Shown here one piece after another: positions 1 to 7,692 of a stretch of 36,972 bases of DNA. The position numbers and the translations under genes are program-made. The notes under the pieces are model-generated. The model was not told where the DNA came from, did no database searches, and saw only the letters and a list, made by a program, of their open reading frames with translations. Location of the stretch: assembly GCA_964404505.1 (NCBI GenBank), contig CAYOKH010000013.1, forward strand, positions 1 to 36,972, in the 5' to 3' direction. The DNA is from DAOMNN01 sp964404505 (GTDB taxonomy: Bacteria; Pseudomonadota; Gammaproteobacteria; Burkholderiales; Rhodocyclaceae). Each line of letters begins with the position of its first letter. Position 1 is the first letter of the stretch.

Positions 1-1937
1 CGCCCGGCATCGACTCGTTTGCGGCCCGCCAGGTATGCCCCGGTCAATGACACCGGATTCGCGGCGATCTCCGCCGGGGGCGCAAAGGCGACGATCTCGC
101 CGCCGCGCTCCCCCGGCCCCGGGCCGATATCGAGCAGCCGGTCCGCCGCAAGCATGACCTGCGGGTCATGCTCGACGACGACCAGGGTGTTGCCTGCGTC
201 GCGCAGCCGGGTCATGACCCCGAGGATGCGGTCGATATCGCGTGGATGCAGCCCGATGGAGGGCTCGTCCAGCACAAACAGGGTATTCACGAGCGAGGTC
301 CCGAGCGCAGTGGTGAGGTTGATGCGCTGCACCTCGCCGCCGGAGAGGGTACGCGACTGTCGATCGAGAGTGAGGTACGCGAGGCCGACGTCGGCGAGAT
401 AGGCAAGGCGGCTGCGAATCTCGCCGATGAGCAGTTCGGTCGCGTCGTCGATCGGACGGGGGACGGTCAGTCCGGCGACGAAATCGCGGATGCGGCTGAT
501 CGGCAGTGCCATCAGTTCGTGGATCGCGAGGGATGACGTGGGCTCGGCCGGGGTGACTGTCGGACGAGCGGCCTTCTTGCTGCGGCTCCAGTTCGCCCGT
601 GGCGCGGCGGTTGCCAGGATTCGTTCGCCGCGGGGCAGAGGCCTCGCCCGCGCAACCGCCGCGCCGGGGGCTTCGTACGTGGCATCCTCGAGGGGGCCGT
701 GACCTTGAGTTCCGCCCAGTCGCCACAACAGGGCTTCCGGCTTGAGGCGGGCGCCGGCACACGCGGGACATACGGTGTAGCTGCGATAACGCGACAGCAG
801 CACCCGGATGTGCATCTTGTAGGCCTTGGTTTCCAGCCACTCGAAGTAGCGCCGCACGCCATACCACTTGCGCGGCCACGAAGACGCCCAGCTCTTCCAT
901 GTATCGTCGCCCTCCAGCACCCAGTGGCGGTGCTCGGGCGGGAGGTCGCGAAACGGGATGTCCATCGCAACCCCGTACTTCTTCGCCATCTTCGCCAGGT
1001 CATCCTGGCATTCGCGGTAGCTCGCAGTCTGCCACGGTTTGACCGCGCCTTCGGCGAGCGTCTTCGACTCGTCCGGAATCGCCAGCCCGAAATCGACTCC
1101 GATCACCCGCCCGAAACCACGGCAAGTCTCGCACGCGCCCACCGGCGAGTTGAACGAGAACAGGCCCGGGCTCGGATCGGGGTAGTGGATGTTGCAGTCG
1201 GCGCAGTGCAGATCACGGCTGAAGCGCCACACCTTCTCGTCGTTTTCGCGCAAAGCCCGCACCGCAAGTTGCCCCCTGCCGCGTTCAAGCGCGGATTCGA
1301 CCGCCTCGGCGACGCGGCTGCGCTCGGCGCTCGTCAAACGAAAGCGGTCCTGGACCACGTGCAGGACATCGCCTCCGGGGGTGCCTTCGCGTGCGTGGAT
1401 GCGCGTATAGCCCTGACGATCGAGCAGTGCCGCGATTTCGTCCTCGCTGAAGTTCGCCGGTACGGGGACGGGAAAGGTCACGACGAGGCGCGGATCTTCG
1501 TCTGCGACACGCCGTCCGATCGCCGCAACGATGCTGTCGGTATGGTCGCGTCGCACTTCGGCACCGCAGCCGCGGCAGTACAGCTTGGCGGCGCGCGCAT
1601 ACAGCAGCTTGAAGTGATCCGCAAGTTCGGTCATCGTCCCCACGGTCGAGCGCGAGCTGCGCACCGGATTGGTCTGGTCGATGGCGATCGCCGGCGGCAC
1701 GCCCTCGATGCGGTCGACCTGCGGCTTGTCCATGCGGTCGAGAAACTGTCGCGCATAGGGCGAGAAGGTCTCGACATAGCGCCGCTGGCCCTCGGCGTAG
1801 AGCGTGTCGAACACCAGCGATGACTTTCCCGAGCCGGAGACCCCGGTGACCACCGTCAGCTCGTTCAGCGCGATGTCGAGCGAAAGGTTCTTGAGATTGT
1901 TCTGGCGCGCGCCACGAATGCGGATCGAATCGGACAT
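1..1937 (-). CDS. UvrA-type ABC ATPase, N-terminal part (runs off left edge)
   Basis: The 645 visible codons form an excinuclease UvrA-type DNA-damage-binding ATPase, open at the window edge. Residues 32-39 are Walker A (GVSGSGKS). A UvrB-binding-like region follows near residues 110-230. A zinc-finger pattern (CADC ... CETC) lies near 245-275. The ABC signature LSGGEVQR is at about 530, then the DEPSIGLHPRD Walker B/D-loop, and SLTGAYLAGRKR at the edge. The phrases NPVRSSRSTVGTMTEL and LTLDRQSRTLSGGEVQR, plus the basic linker before the signature, resemble the very long tandem UvrA paralogue found in many Beta- and Gammaproteobacteria rather than canonical UvrA; this is from memory. ATG at 1937 gives the standard family N-terminus, but no Shine-Dalgarno sequence is visible. 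It lies downstream of the LysR gene on the same strand, with a 137-bp gap. Confidence 0.9.
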   Translation of the reverse strand, partial: MSDSIRIRGARQNNLKNLSLDIALNELTVVTGVSGSGKSSLVFDTLYAEGQRRYVETFSPYARQFLDRMDKPQVDRIEGVPPAIAIDQTNPVRSSRSTVGTMTELADHFKLLYARAAKLYCRGCGAEVRRDHTDSIVAAIGRRVADEDPRLVVTFPVPVPANFSEDEIAALLDRQGYTRIHAREGTPGGDVLHVVQDRFRLTSAERSRVAEAVESALERGRGQLAVRALRENDEKVWRFSRDLHCADCNIHYPDPSPGLFSFNSPVGACETCRGFGRVIGVDFGLAIPDESKTLAEGAVKPWQTASYRECQDDLAKMAKKYGVAMDIPFRDLPPEHRHWVLEGDDTWKSWASSWPRKWYGVRRYFEWLETKAYKMHIRVLLSRYRSYTVCPACAGARLKPEALLWRLGGTQGHGPLEDATYEAPGAAVARARPLPRGERILATAAPRANWSRSKKAARPTVTPAEPTSSLAIHELMALPISRIRDFVAGLTVPRPIDDATELLIGEIRSRLAYLADVGLAYLTLDRQSRTLSGGEVQRINLTTALGTSLVNTLFVLDEPSIGLHPRDIDRILGVMTRLRDAGNTLVVVEHDPQVMLAADRLLDIGPGPGERGGEIVAFAPPAEIAANPVSLTGAYLAGRKRVDAG

Positions 1938-2074
1938 GGAGGAGGCGAGGTCGGTGGGCGGAACGGAGGAGAGATTCTATCCGCTGGGCGAGGTTCCCGG
2001 CTGCCGGCAGATCCACGGCGCGCGAGCAAGCACGTCAAGCACCTGCTGCGGCCACTTTCCTGGCTGCTCCGGAA

Positions 2075-3010
2075 TCAGTCCGAACCGGCGAGGTTCCCCT
2101 CGTGGAAATCTTCCGGCAGGGTGCGCAGCATTTCGATGAAGGCTTCGGCGACCGGATGGCTGAGGATCGAGCGGGTGCGCGCAATCCACAGGGTGCGCAT
2201 GATCCTGAAGCCCGCCACCTTGACGTGGAAAAGATCGCCGCGACGCACCTTGTCCCTGACCGCGAAGCGGGGCAGGAAGCTGACGTGGCGCCCACGTGCC
2301 AGCATCTCGACGATGGTGTCGCTGGAACCGACTTCGAGTGCAGCGGCAAGTTCGCCGATGCCGATGCTGCGCATCGCTTCATCGAGGGATTCGCGCGGTG
2401 AGGAACCGCGTTCGCGCAATACGTACGCCAACCGGTTCAGTCGCTCGACAGGCAGCATTTCCGTGCCGCACAGCGGGTGCAGGGCACCGCATACCAGCCA
2501 TAGTTCGTCGTCGGCCCATTTCTGCACGAGCACGTCGGGGTGGTCGGGCGCGCTTTCCATCAGGGCCATGTCCGCCAGCCCGGTAGCGAGCGACGACTGG
2601 ATGTTTCGACTGTAGCCAAGGCGGCTTTCGACCCTGAACTCGGGATGCTGCTCTGCGAAGCGCAGCAGCAGCTCGGGCAGCAGATGCTCACCGATCGAGA
2701 AGGTCACCTCGAGCCGCATCGAGGTTTCGCCGCGCGCCATGTGCCTCAGTTCGTCGCGCAGCGCCAGCTGGCGGTCCAGCGTCTGAACCGCCAGCACGTA
2801 GACCCGCTCTCCGGCCCGCGTCAGCCTGAGCCGCCCACCCACACGCTCCATCAATGGCAGCCCATAGCACCCATCCAGCGCACGCAGCCGCTTGGTCACG
2901 GCCGGCTGCCCGACGTGCAGGGCGTTCGCGGCAGCCGACACGCCCCCCCGCTCGACAACGGCGCGCAGTGTCGCCCAGCCATCCAGATCAGGGAGGTCTT
3001 TATATTCCAT
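2075..3010 (-). CDS. LysR-family transcriptional regulator
   Basis: A 311-residue LysR-type regulator of usual family length. The winged helix-turn-helix is at about residues 10-70, with the recognition segment SAAANALHVGQPAVTKRLRAL. The rest is a periplasmic-binding-protein-like effector domain, with SIGEHLLPELLLRF opening subdomain 1 and VGSSDTIVEMLARGRHVSFLP in subdomain 2. It is divergent from the small membrane protein and TSUP permease across about 216 bp, the classic arrangement for a LysR regulator and its target. A sulfur-related effector is suggested only by the permease family and remains inference. An ATTCC-N5-GGAAT dyad (3004-3018) overlaps the start codon and could be an autoregulatory site. 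Confidence 0.93.
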   Translation of the reverse strand: MEYKDLPDLDGWATLRAVVERGGVSAAANALHVGQPAVTKRLRALDGCYGLPLMERVGGRLRLTRAGERVYVLAVQTLDRQLALRDELRHMARGETSMRLEVTFSIGEHLLPELLLRFAEQHPEFRVESRLGYSRNIQSSLATGLADMALMESAPDHPDVLVQKWADDELWLVCGALHPLCGTEMLPVERLNRLAYVLRERGSSPRESLDEAMRSIGIGELAAALEVGSSDTIVEMLARGRHVSFLPRFAVRDKVRRGDLFHVKVAGFRIMRTLWIARTRSILSHPVAEAFIEMLRTLPEDFHEGNLAGSD

Positions 3011-3226
3011 TCAGGAATGTTCACATAAAAGCTTTCATTTGAATCAGCCTCGATTCTACCGGACAATTGTGCCTTCTATAATCCGCATTCCGCTATGGAT
3101 TGCGTGTTTCTACGTGAGAGCCATGCGACGAATGAGTTCAGATTAGTGCATCTAGCTAAACTGACATTCTCATGCGGAATGTATCTACTCAAGTTCAAGA
3201 CTGTCTGGCCACGACCCGGAGTCCCG
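3011..3226. promoter_or_regulatory. Divergent lysR / membrane-operon intergenic region
   Basis: An AT-richer gap between divergent genes. TATAAT at 3077-3082 is a good plus-strand -10 hexamer; the best -35 at 17-bp spacing is poor (TTCTAC, 3054-3059), as expected for an activator-dependent promoter. The motif GGAATGT occurs at 3014-3020 and 3176-3182. CATTCCGC (3086-3093) is the exact inverse of GCGGAATG (3174-3181). With the ATTCC-N5-GGAAT dyad at 3004-3018, these are candidate operator half-sites for the LysR protein. No binding specificity can be assigned. Confidence 0.5.
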
Positions 3227-3514
3227 ATGCACACCATTGCCGAAACCAGCCACAGCGAGGAGAAGGACCAGGACCGGACAGCTCCGGTACGCGACGCCGC
3301 CGTGGGCGCCGTGCTCTACGGCACCGGAAGCATGACTCTCTACGTCCTGCTGTTCTGCTACGACAGCGAACTGTGTCGCCTCGCCGAAGCGGTGAATGGC
3401 GGGGACAAGACCCTGTTCTTCGTTCCGCTGCTGATCGCCTTCGCCTTCTCCCTGGTCCATGGCGCCTTCACCGGTCACTTCTGGGAACTGGTGGGCCTGA
3501 AGGCCCGCCGGTAA
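3227..3514 (+). CDS. Small two-helix membrane protein upstream of TSUP permease
   Basis: A 95-residue protein. Residues 1-22 are hydrophilic and charged, with a predicted transmembrane helix at about 26-45 and another at about 62-84. Between them lies an acidic loop with two cysteines (C44, C50). The stop is 5 nt before the TSUP permease start, so the two are very probably co-transcribed and translationally linked. I do not recognise a named family. The arrangement suggests an accessory subunit of the permease, which is inference. The reading frame opens further upstream, but that part has no membrane-protein character and ATG 3227 gives a compact start. Confidence 0.75.
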   Translation: MHTIAETSHSEEKDQDRTAPVRDAAVGAVLYGTGSMTLYVLLFCYDSELCRLAEAVNGGDKTLFFVPLLIAFAFSLVHGAFTGHFWELVGLKARR

Positions 3515-3519
3515 TCGGC

Positions 3520-4599
3520 ATGTCGGCCATGGAAGCAATCGCCTTTCTCGAACTCGATGCAACGACCGCGTTGCTGCTGTTCGCGGTTGGCTTCGTCGGC
3601 GGCATGGTGAGCGGCTTCATCGGCTCGGGCGGGGCTTTCGTCCTGACGCCGGCCATGATGAGCCTCGGGGTCCCGGCCATCGTCGCCGTCGCGAGCAACA
3701 TGGCGCACAAGTTCCCCAAGGCGCTGGTGGCGGCGATCAAGCGCGCAAAGTACGGCCAGGTGGACGTGAAACTCGGTATCGTCATGGGCATTTTCGCCGA
3801 GGCCGGAGTGTTCGCAGGAAAGAACATAATGACCGGCATTCGCGCCAGTTTCGGAAATGCCGGCACCGACCTCTACGTTTCGGTGGTGTTCATCGTGGTG
3901 CTTGCCATGGTCGGCGCCTACGTACTGCGCGACGCGTGGAAGGCCCGGCATGATGCTCATGCGGGCACGCCACCCGGGACGCCGCGCCTTGCTCGCTGGG
4001 TGCAGTCGATACGCATTCCCGGAACGATGATGCGCTTCGATTCCATCAACGCGGAGGTCTCGCTGCTGTTCGTGGCCCCCCTCGGCTTCGCCACCGGGAT
4101 GCTGGCCGCTTCGATTGCGGTCGGCGGCTTCATCGGGGTCCCCGCGATGATCTACGTTCTTGGCGTCCCGGCGCTGATGGCATCGGCTACCGAGCTCGTG
4201 GTGGCCTTCATCATGGGCTTTGGCGGCAGCATGCTCTACGCGTGGGACGGGTTCGTCGACATCCGGCTTGCGATGATCATACTCGGCGGATCCCTTTTCG
4301 GGGTCCAGGTGGGTGCGATCGGGACCACCTACGTCAGCGACGGCGCAGTCAAGGCGGTCATGGGCACGATCATGATCGTCGTGCTGTTCAGTCGCCTGTT
4401 CAAGCTGCCCGTGTACCTGTCCGAGCTGGGACTCGCGGACACCATTCCGGCCGGTACCGCCGATCTTTTGGGCAACATGAGCTTTGCCACGCTGGGGCTG
4501 GCGCTGCTGGTGGGCGCCCTCGGAATCCTGTTTGCGCTCGTTGGCGGGATGCGCCGCCACGGACGGCAGCAGGCGCAAGCGACGACTTCGATCGACTGA
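3520..4599 (+). CDS. TauE/SafE (TSUP) family permease
   Basis: A 359-residue integral membrane protein of the TSUP family, whose members move sulfite, sulfonates and other small anions. It shows the family's internal repeat: an N-terminal half opening with FVGGMVSGFIGSGGAFVLTPAMM and a C-terminal half opening with LGFATGMLAASIAVGGFIGVPAMIY, each followed by several hydrophobic helices. A hydrophilic loop near residues 145-165 separates the halves. At 359 residues it is longer than the common 250-270-residue members, matching the long subgroup often seen with sulfur metabolism. A second in-frame ATG at 3529 is an alternative start. It is the second gene of an operon divergent from a LysR regulator; substrate unknown. 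Confidence 0.9.
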   Translation: MSAMEAIAFLELDATTALLLFAVGFVGGMVSGFIGSGGAFVLTPAMMSLGVPAIVAVASNMAHKFPKALVAAIKRAKYGQVDVKLGIVMGIFAEAGVFAGKNIMTGIRASFGNAGTDLYVSVVFIVVLAMVGAYVLRDAWKARHDAHAGTPPGTPRLARWVQSIRIPGTMMRFDSINAEVSLLFVAPLGFATGMLAASIAVGGFIGVPAMIYVLGVPALMASATELVVAFIMGFGGSMLYAWDGFVDIRLAMIILGGSLFGVQVGAIGTTYVSDGAVKAVMGTIMIVVLFSRLFKLPVYLSELGLADTIPAGTADLLGNMSFATLGLALLVGALGILFALVGGMRRHGRQQAQATTSID

Positions 4600-4608
4600 C
4601 GGGAACTT

Positions 4609-4633
4609 CGGACCACGCTTCCACCGTGGTCCG
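4609..4633 (+). terminator. Hairpin after the TSUP gene
   Basis: CGGACCACG (4609-4617) pairs perfectly with CGTGGTCCG (4625-4633) around a 7-nt loop, 10 nt after the permease stop codon. There is no T-run, so it is a candidate Rho-independent-like or 3'-stabilising hairpin rather than a textbook terminator. Part of it (TGGTCCGCCA) is repeated directly at 4655-4664. Confidence 0.45.
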
Positions 4634-4701
4634 CCACCGGAGATTTGGTAGCATGGTCCGCCAGGAGTGTGACGGCCATTCAATCTCTGGAGACCGGATC
4701 G

Positions 4702-4989
4702 ATGAGCGCTGCGTATGTCATGGGACACATCACGATCAGGGATCCGCGGAAGTGGGCGGCCTACCGGGAGCGGGTGCCGGCGACGCTAGAGCCCTTCGGT
4801 GCCGAGCTGGTATTCCGCGGCAAGCGGGTTGCGGTCTTCGACGGCGACCACCCCCACACCGACGTGGTGGTGATCCGCTTCCCTGACAAGGAGGCGGCAT
4901 GCGCGTGGCACGCATCGCCCGCCTATCAGGCACTGATACCACTGCGGCGACAGGCGGCCGAGGTCACGCTGCTCGCGTACGATACCTGA
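4702..4989 (+). CDS. DUF1330 family protein
   Basis: A 95-residue protein of the DUF1330 dimeric alpha+beta-barrel type, related to the antibiotic-biosynthesis monooxygenase fold. Family hallmarks are the opening AAYVMGHITIRDPRKWAAYR, the GAELVFRGKRVAVFDGD middle and the closing HTDVVVIRFPDKEAACAWHASPAYQAL. The family function is unknown. ATG 4702 is chosen because the family begins there and a GGAG lies 10 nt upstream; the longer reading from 4645 has no homology-like content. It stands alone between two hairpin/promoter-bearing gaps. Confidence 0.88.
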   Translation: MSAAYVMGHITIRDPRKWAAYRERVPATLEPFGAELVFRGKRVAVFDGDHPHTDVVVIRFPDKEAACAWHASPAYQALIPLRRQAAEVTLLAYDT

Positions 4990-5072
4990 TCGGCACGAAC
5001 GCCCGCGGCGTCGAAACACCCACGTCCTCGCCCGAACCGCCAAACACCCGGCGATCCATCCGCTGGCCGAAC

Positions 5073-5101
5073 TTCGTGATGCCGCGAGTCTCGGCTAGAA
5101 T
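5073..5101 (+). promoter_or_regulatory. Possible promoter of the PTS operon
   Basis: TAGAAT (5096-5101) is a good -10 hexamer 24 bp before the IIA start codon. At 17-bp spacing the -35 is TTCGTG (5073-5078), a weak match. It is the only promoter-like element in the 136-bp gap before the IIA-HPr-EI operon. Confidence 0.4.
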
Positions 5102-5125
5102 CGGGCAATCTGACAGGCGCTCATC

Positions 5126-5509
5126 ATGATCGGCATCTTTCTCATTACTCACGGCACGCTGGGAGAGTCCCTGATCCAGTGCGCCAGCCACGTGCTCAAC
5201 CGACGACCGGAGAACATCGTGCAGCTCGGGGTGTCGGCGCAGGACGATCCGCTCGATCTGACTCCCGTGGCGTTCGACATGCTGAACTGGGTCGATAGCG
5301 GCAGCGGCGTGGTCGTGTTGACCGACGTGTTCGGGGCGACGCCGGCCAACATCGCCGTGAAGCTCCTGCAGCCCGGACGCGTGGCCGGCATCGCCGGCGT
5401 CAATGTACCGATGCTGCTCAGGATGCTCACCTATCGCGACCGCGACCTGGAAACACTGATACGGCGCGGTATCAGCGGGGGATGCGAGGGCGTAGTTCAA
5501 CTTAAATGA
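5126..5509 (+). CDS. PTS mannose-type IIA domain protein
   Basis: A single-domain cytoplasmic IIA protein of the mannose/fructose class, 127 residues. The phospho-accepting histidine is H9 in FLITHG. The motif VVVLTDVFGATPANIA around residues 66-81 is typical of the family fold. No IIB, IIC or IID domain lies nearby, so it probably serves a regulatory rather than a sugar-transport phosphorelay, as established for many proteobacterial IIA-Man proteins. It is followed after 7 nt by HPr and then EI, forming a complete soluble phosphate chain. The output target cannot be read from the sequence. Confidence 0.93.
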   Translation: MIGIFLITHGTLGESLIQCASHVLNRRPENIVQLGVSAQDDPLDLTPVAFDMLNWVDSGSGVVVLTDVFGATPANIAVKLLQPGRVAGIAGVNVPMLLRMLTYRDRDLETLIRRGISGGCEGVVQLK

Positions 5510-5516
5510 GATTCGC

Positions 5517-5786
5517 ATGCCGCGAGCGGAAGCCGAGATCGTAAACAAGCTGGGATTGCACGCGCGTGCCGCGGCAAAACTCACCCAGACCGCGAGCGGC
5601 TTCGCGTCGCAGATCTGGCTCGAACGCAATGGCCGCAGGGTCAACGCGAAAAGCATCATGGGCGTGATGATGCTGGCGGCAGCCAGGGGCTCCACCGTTG
5701 CCATCGACACGGAGGGACCGGATGCCGATGCCGCGATGCGGGCCCTGCTGTCCCTGATTTCGGACAAGTTCGGCGAAGAGGAATGA
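5517..5786 (+). CDS. ptsH: Phosphocarrier protein HPr
   Basis: An 89-residue HPr that passes phosphate from EI to IIA proteins. The catalytic H15 sits in NKLGLHARAA. The regulatory S46 sits in AKSIMGVMML, the site phosphorylated by HPr kinase in bacteria that have one (many Betaproteobacteria do; none is in this window). ATG 5517 follows the IIA stop by 7 nt. Length and both motifs fit the family fully. Confidence 0.97.
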   Translation: MPRAEAEIVNKLGLHARAAAKLTQTASGFASQIWLERNGRRVNAKSIMGVMMLAAARGSTVAIDTEGPDADAAMRALLSLISDKFGEEE

Positions 5787-5792
5787 CGCGTC

Positions 5793-7529
5793 ATGCCGTT
5801 TACGATCCACGGTCTCCCGGTTTCGCAAGGCATCGCCATAGGTCATGTTCACCTCGTGTCGCACGCACTGCTGGAGGTGAGCCACTATCACGTCCCGGAG
5901 CGACACATTGCGGAAGAGGCCGAACGGCTCGGCGACGCTGTGGCCACCGTACAGGGCGAACTGGTCGGCCTCAAGGCGGCAGCGACTATGGGCCACACGC
6001 ATAGCGAGGTAGGCGCTTTCGTCGATCTGCAGATGATGATGCTCGCCGACCCGATGCTGGTCGATGCGGCCCGGAACCTGATCGAGGAGCGCCGCTGCAA
6101 TGCGGAGTGGGCGCTGGTGCAGCAAATGGAGCATCTGGTCGAGCAGTTCGAGCAGATCGAGGATCCCTATCTGCGCGAACGCAAGGCGGACGTCGTGCAG
6201 GTGGTCGAGCGTCTGGTGAAGGTCCTGCTGGGTCATCCCGGCCACCTTCCGCCCAAACGCCGCGACGGACTGGGTACCATCGTCGTGGCCCACGATTTGT
6301 CCCCGTCCGACACGATCAGCTTTCGCGACCACAACATCGCCGGTTTCGTCACCGACGTCGGCGGACCGACCAGCCACACCGCAATCGTCGCGCGCAGCCT
6401 GTCGATTCCGGCAGTGGTGGGGATGCACCATATCCGCCACCTCGTCGAGGAAGACGAATTGGTGATCCTGGACGGCACGCGCGGCGTGGCGATCGTCGCC
6501 CCCGATCAGCAGATCGTCCAGGAATACCGCCTGCGCCGTTCCGAGCTGGAGCTCATGCGTTCCAGGCTCAATCGGCTCAAGGACCGTCGCGCGACGACAC
6601 TCGACGGCGAGGAAGTATTCCTCCTGGCGAACATCGAAGGCCCCAAGGACATCGGACAGATCCGCGCGGTAAATGCCGACGGCGTCGGCCTGTACCGCAC
6701 CGAGTTCCTGTTCATCGGTCGCGACACCCTGCCCGACGAAGACGAGCAGTATGAAGCCTACAAGGCGGTGCTCAAGGCGCTGCCGGGTAAGCCGGTCACG
6801 ATCCGGACCCTGGACGCGGGCGCGGACAAGGCTCTGAACAACGCAGGCACGCGCTTCGAGCCGAACCCGGCGCTCGGTCTGCGCGCGATCCGCTATTCAT
6901 TGTCCGAGCCACAGATATTCCTGACACAGTTGCGCGCGCTGCTGCGCGCCTCGGTGCACGGCAACCTGCGGATGATGGTCCCGATGCTTGCGCACGCGAA
7001 GGAGATCGACCAGACCCTTGCGCTGGTTGACAAGGCTCGGGCCGAACTGCGTGCGCAAAGGGTCCCCTTCGACGAGTCCGTCGAACTCGGTGCGATGATC
7101 GAGATCCCGGCGGCGGCGCTATCGCTCGGCATGTTCATTCGCCGCGTTTCCTTCCTGTCGATCGGAACCAACGATCTGATCCAGTACACGCTCGCAATCG
7201 ATCGCTCCGACGAAGCGGTGGTGCACCTTTACGATCCATTGCATCCGGCAGTACTCAAGCTGATCGCCGGCACCATCCGTGCCGGGGTTCGCTTCGGCAT
7301 ACCCGTGTCGGTCTGCGGCGAGATGGCGGGTGACCCCGCATACACCCAGCTCCTGCTCGGGATGGGCTTGCGCAGCTTCTCCATGCATCCGGCGAACATT
7401 TTGGAGATCAAGCAGCAAGTTCTGCGCGCAGATGTCGGCGAACTCGCACCCCGGGTCCGGCGCATCCTGCGGATGGACGAGCAGAGCAAGGTCCGCGACG
7501 CCGTCATGAGGCTCGCCGGACAAGCGTAG
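5793..7529 (+). CDS. ptsI: Phosphoenolpyruvate-protein phosphotransferase (EI)
   Basis: A 578-residue enzyme I that autophosphorylates from PEP and hands phosphate to HPr. Residues 1-145 form the HPr-binding and start of the phosphohistidine domain. H195 in GGPTSHTAIVARSL is the phosphorylated histidine. The PEP-binding barrel follows, with NADGVGLYRTEFLF near 290 and SIGTNDLIQYTLAIDR near 450. The catalytic cysteine is in SVCGEMAGD near 508. Third gene of the IIA-HPr-EI operon, 6 nt after ptsH. No motif is missing. Confidence 0.97.
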   Translation: MPFTIHGLPVSQGIAIGHVHLVSHALLEVSHYHVPERHIAEEAERLGDAVATVQGELVGLKAAATMGHTHSEVGAFVDLQMMMLADPMLVDAARNLIEERRCNAEWALVQQMEHLVEQFEQIEDPYLRERKADVVQVVERLVKVLLGHPGHLPPKRRDGLGTIVVAHDLSPSDTISFRDHNIAGFVTDVGGPTSHTAIVARSLSIPAVVGMHHIRHLVEEDELVILDGTRGVAIVAPDQQIVQEYRLRRSELELMRSRLNRLKDRRATTLDGEEVFLLANIEGPKDIGQIRAVNADGVGLYRTEFLFIGRDTLPDEDEQYEAYKAVLKALPGKPVTIRTLDAGADKALNNAGTRFEPNPALGLRAIRYSLSEPQIFLTQLRALLRASVHGNLRMMVPMLAHAKEIDQTLALVDKARAELRAQRVPFDESVELGAMIEIPAAALSLGMFIRRVSFLSIGTNDLIQYTLAIDRSDEAVVHLYDPLHPAVLKLIAGTIRAGVRFGIPVSVCGEMAGDPAYTQLLLGMGLRSFSMHPANILEIKQQVLRADVGELAPRVRRILRMDEQSKVRDAVMRLAGQA

Positions 7530-7543
7530 CGGGCCCCACCGGT

Positions 7544-7572
7544 TTGACTTTTGCCTTTCAGCGCGCTAATTT
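7544..7572 (+). promoter_or_regulatory. Sigma-70 promoter for the metX riboswitch leader
   Basis: TTGACT (7544-7549), a 17-bp spacer and TAATTT (7567-7572) make a near-consensus promoter. Transcription would begin at about 7579-7581, exactly at the 5' edge of the riboswitch aptamer. This independent agreement supports both calls. Confidence 0.75.
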
Positions 7573-7580
7573 CACTACTG

Positions 7581-7636
7581 CAGCGCCGATTTGAACCACA
7601 GCTTGCGGGCGCTAAATAAATCCGGCTAAAGCGAGG
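7581..7636 (+). promoter_or_regulatory. SAM-II riboswitch aptamer upstream of metX
   Basis: This matches the SAM-II (metA leader) aptamer as I know it. The P1 stem is AGCGCC (7582-7587) with GGCGCT (7608-7613). The loop begins CGATTTGAACC and ends near TTGCG. After P1 comes the A-rich strand AAATAAAT, followed by GGCTAAAG and AGGG as in the pseudoknot strand of characterised members. It sits directly upstream of metX, the usual target of this class, and 8-10 bp after a good promoter. SAM binding should repress methionine synthesis. The class is best known from Alphaproteobacteria. Confidence 0.83.
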
Positions 7637-7653
7637 GCGACCCAGTCCGCGTT

Positions 7654-7673
7654 ACCCAGCCGGCTGGGTTTTT
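7654..7673 (+). terminator. Intrinsic terminator forming the riboswitch expression platform
   Basis: ACCCAGCC/GGCTGGGT is a perfect 16-base palindrome (7654-7669), folding as a 6-bp stem with a CCGG loop and running into TTTTT (7669-7673), 19 bp before the metX start. AGCCGG (7658-7663) is also the exact complement of CCGGCT (7622-7627) in the aptamer's 3' strand, so an alternative antiterminator pairing exists. This implies transcriptional rather than only translational control. Confidence 0.78.
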
Positions 7674-7692
7674 CAGTTTACAAACGGACATC

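Noticed and set aside
1985..2100. Direct repeat GGCGAGGTTCCC downstream of the LysR gene
   Set aside because: Two short copies in a GC-rich context without other structure; probably chance.
3475..4728. A 417-codon minus-strand open frame opposite the TSUP permease
   Set aside because: Histidine- and aspartate-rich shadow translation of hydrophobic codons; not a real histidine-rich protein.
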